From Nocardioides phosphati (lineage in GTDB: Bacteria > Actinomycetota > Actinomycetes > Propionibacteriales > Nocardioidaceae), in assembly GCF_014646375.1 (NCBI RefSeq), contig NZ_BMNI01000003.1, positions 193,668 to 257,667 on the forward strand: a stretch of 64,000 bases of DNA, read 5' to 3'. Both the position numbers and the translations under genes were made by a program. Positions 62,257 through 64,000 of the stretch are shown here, one piece after another. The notes below the pieces were generated by a model. It was not told where the DNA came from. It was given only the letters and a program-made list of their open reading frames with translations, and made no database searches. The first letter of the stretch is position 1, and each line of letters starts with the position of its first letter.

Positions 62257-62697
62257 TCAGAGGGACTCGAGCTTCTCCTTGAGCGACTTCGTCGAAGCGC
62301 CGGCAGCGATCTTGACGACCGGCTCGACGACCTTGCCGAGCGCCTTGCCGGCGATGCCGCCGCCGAGGTCGTAGTCCCAGGTGACCTTGATCTTGCAGGT
62401 GGTGGCACCGGTGGGGGTGACCAGCCAGTGCGAGGTGTTCTTGATGCCCTTGAAGGAGTCGAGCACCATCAGCCGGCCCTCCTCGAACTCGATGACCTCG
62501 AGGTGCGACTGGAGCTTGGCGCCGAGCTTGATCGTGCCGTCGAACTTCGCGCCGACGCCGCGGGTCTGCTCGGTCAGCGCCTTGAGCTCGCTGAGGCCGT
62601 AGAGCCAGTCGGCGATCTTCGTGTAGTCGGAGAGGTACGCGAAGGCGACGTCGGAGGCGACGTTGACGTCGTTCTCCACGGAGACAGAGTTGGCCAT
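62257..62697 (-). CDS. SRPBCC-family polyketide-cyclase-like protein
   Basis: 146 residues, START-like fold (NSVSVENDVNVASDVAFAYLSDYTKIADWLYGLSEL; YDLGGGIAGKALGKVVEPVVKI). Likely binds a hydrophobic ligand; function unknown. 58 nt downstream of the zinc-ribbon SDR gene. Confidence 0.8.
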   Translation of the reverse strand: MANSVSVENDVNVASDVAFAYLSDYTKIADWLYGLSELKALTEQTRGVGAKFDGTIKLGAKLQSHLEVIEFEEGRLMVLDSFKGIKNTSHWLVTPTGATTCKIKVTWDYDLGGGIAGKALGKVVEPVVKIAAGASTKSLKEKLESL

Positions 62698-62755
62698 GCC
62701 GCGACCCTAGCCGGAAAGTGCGACTCGCTGTCGTACTGATCGGCCGTGTGCTCCA

Positions 62756-64000
62756 TCACCAGGGGCTGGGCTCGTAGTCCTTCACGAAGACGCCGTAGAT
62801 GTCGTGGCCCTGCTCGCCCATGACGATCGGGTCGTAGACGCGGGCGGCGCCGTCGACCAGGTCGAGCGGGGCGTGCCAGCCCTCGGCGGCGATCCGGAGC
62901 TTCTCGTAATGCGGCCGCTCGTCGGTGATCCAGCCGGTGTCGACGGCGGTCATCAGGATCCGGTCGGTCTCGAAGTACTCGCCCGCAGAGGTGCGCGTCA
63001 TCATGTTGAGCGCGGCCTTGGCCATGTTGGTGTGCGGGTGGCCCGGGCCCTTGTAGCGCCGCGAGAACTGCCCCTCCATGGCCGACACGTTGACGATGTA
63101 CGCGCGGCGCGCGCCGTTGGCGATCGCCTGGCGCATGGCGGGACGCAGGCGCGAGTTGATCAGGAAGGGCGCGATCGAGTTGCAGAACTGCACCTCGAGG
63201 AGCTCGAGAGGGTCGACCTCGTCGAGCACCTGGGTCCAGGAGTTGTTGTCCTGGATGTCGGGGATCAGGCCGCCGGCGTCGATCGCGGTGCCGGCCAGGT
63301 GCTGCTCGAGGCTCGCGTTGCCGGCCTTCAGTGCGAGGGCCGTCATCGACGCAGCGTTGTGGGCCGCGAGCGCCGCCTCGTGCGACTCGCCCTCGTGGTG
63401 CGCGACGGCGGTGTCGGCCAGGGCACCGGCGATCGCGGCGGGGTGTGCCTCGGAGATCCGGTCGAAGGTGACCATCTCCGGCAGGGCCTTGATGCCGAGC
63501 GACTCGGCGGTCCCGAGCGGTGCGTTCTCGCCGTCGATCAGGTGCGAGTAGGCGCCGGGGAGGCGGCGTACGGTCTGGCAGGCGTTGTTGATGATGATGT
63601 CGAGCGGGCCGTCGGCCGCGACGTCGTCGGTCAGCGAGATGACCTGCGTGGGGTCGCGCAGGTCGATGCCCACGACCTTGAGCCGGTCGATCCAGTCGGC
63701 GGAGTCCTCCATCGCGGCGAACCGGCGCACGGCGTCCTTGGGGAAGCGCGTCGTGATCGTCGTGTGCGCACCGTCGCGGAGCAGGCGCAGGGCGATGTAC
63801 ATGCCGATCTTGGAGCGGCCGCCGGTCAGCAGCGCGCGCTTGCCGGTGAGGTCGGTGCGCTGGTCGCGCTTCTCGTGGCTCTTGGCCGCGCAAGTCGGGC
63901 AGAGCCAGTGGTAGAACGCGTCGACGAGGGTGAAGTCCTGCTTGCAGATGTAGCAGCCGCGTGCGGTGATCAGCTCGCCCGCGAAGGCACCCTTAGCCGT
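62756..64000 (-). CDS. Zinc-ribbon SDR oxidoreductase, 5' end beyond the window
   Basis: 415 residues seen, open at the window edge. The first visible residues carry a four-Cys zinc ribbon (CYICK...WLCPTCAAKS), followed by a Rossmann motif LTGGRSKIGMYIALRLL and INNACQTVRRLPG. The active-site Ser is present (VNVSAMEG), but the YxxxK Tyr is replaced by Thr (HTNMAKAAL). It may be a divergent reductase or a non-catalytic binding protein. Substrate unknown. Confidence 0.75.
   Translation of the reverse strand, partial: TAKGAFAGELITARGCYICKQDFTLVDAFYHWLCPTCAAKSHEKRDQRTDLTGKRALLTGGRSKIGMYIALRLLRDGAHTTITTRFPKDAVRRFAAMEDSADWIDRLKVVGIDLRDPTQVISLTDDVAADGPLDIIINNACQTVRRLPGAYSHLIDGENAPLGTAESLGIKALPEMVTFDRISEAHPAAIAGALADTAVAHHEGESHEAALAAHNAASMTALALKAGNASLEQHLAGTAIDAGGLIPDIQDNNSWTQVLDEVDPLELLEVQFCNSIAPFLINSRLRPAMRQAIANGARRAYIVNVSAMEGQFSRRYKGPGHPHTNMAKAALNMMTRTSAGEYFETDRILMTAVDTGWITDERPHYEKLRIAAEGWHAPLDLVDGAARVYDPIVMGEQGHDIYGVFVKDYEPSPW

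Noticed and set aside
1..64000. tRNA, rRNA, CRISPR, insertion sequences and prophage genes
   Set aside because: No cloverleaf, no rRNA core, no regularly spaced repeats, no transposase, integrase or phage structural protein was seen.

Overview
The window is high-GC actinobacterial chromosome, most like the family Nocardioidaceae (Nocardioides and relatives). The grounds are protein style, GC-rich codon use, GTG starts, -10 elements of the TAnnnT type placed directly before start codons, and gene order. No phage, insertion sequence, CRISPR array, tRNA or rRNA was seen. Two blocks keep the order seen on either side of the replication origin in mycobacteria: sigM - pseudokinase - murJ - DUF6049 - cca (1-8021), and ino1/padR - class A PBP - GT87 - rpsF-ssb-rpsR-rplI - dnaB (9857-23817). 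This stretch therefore probably lies near oriC.

Layout. 1-8021: envelope and regulatory genes. 8034-17867: phosphoesterase, inositol phosphate synthase with its PadR regulator, penicillin-binding protein, glycosyltransferase, an alanine-racemase-fold protein, endonuclease IV. 17868-23817: ribosomal/ssb operon, a long non-coding stretch with an inverted repeat and a multi-dyad repeat, a MATE exporter, then a cluster of eight DnaA-box-like sites before dnaB. 23828-31644: a TetR-lipase pair, the NAD salvage operon pncB-pncA-nrtR, map, and an FBP zinc-finger protein. 32068-43023: accessory metabolism and drug-efflux loci (citrate-lyase-like protein, two MFS transporters, an ABC-F protein with a leader peptide, TetR, SDR, GH15). 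43119-51000: Ohr/OhrR peroxide defence, small membrane proteins, a thioesterase operon, and a RimK-like ligase next to a retropepsin-like peptidase and an aspartoacylase-like protein. 51158-64000: PEP carboxykinase, ArsR, lactate-monooxygenase-like enzyme, an LPQTG surface protein, PaaX with AidB-like and crotonase genes, a secreted S15 hydrolase, and a zinc-ribbon SDR cut by the window end.

Several regulator-target pairs come with visible operators: PadR (11558-11582), TetR/lipase (26028-26043), NrtR (27474-27494), TetR/MFS (37763-37808) and OhrR (43536-43559). At least 18 genes look leaderless. No gene cluster is clearly a new system. The least familiar signals are a multi-dyad repeat present in two copies at convergent gene ends, the DnaA-box cluster at dnaB, the ABC-F leader, and a strongly over-represented GGCGTAC word.
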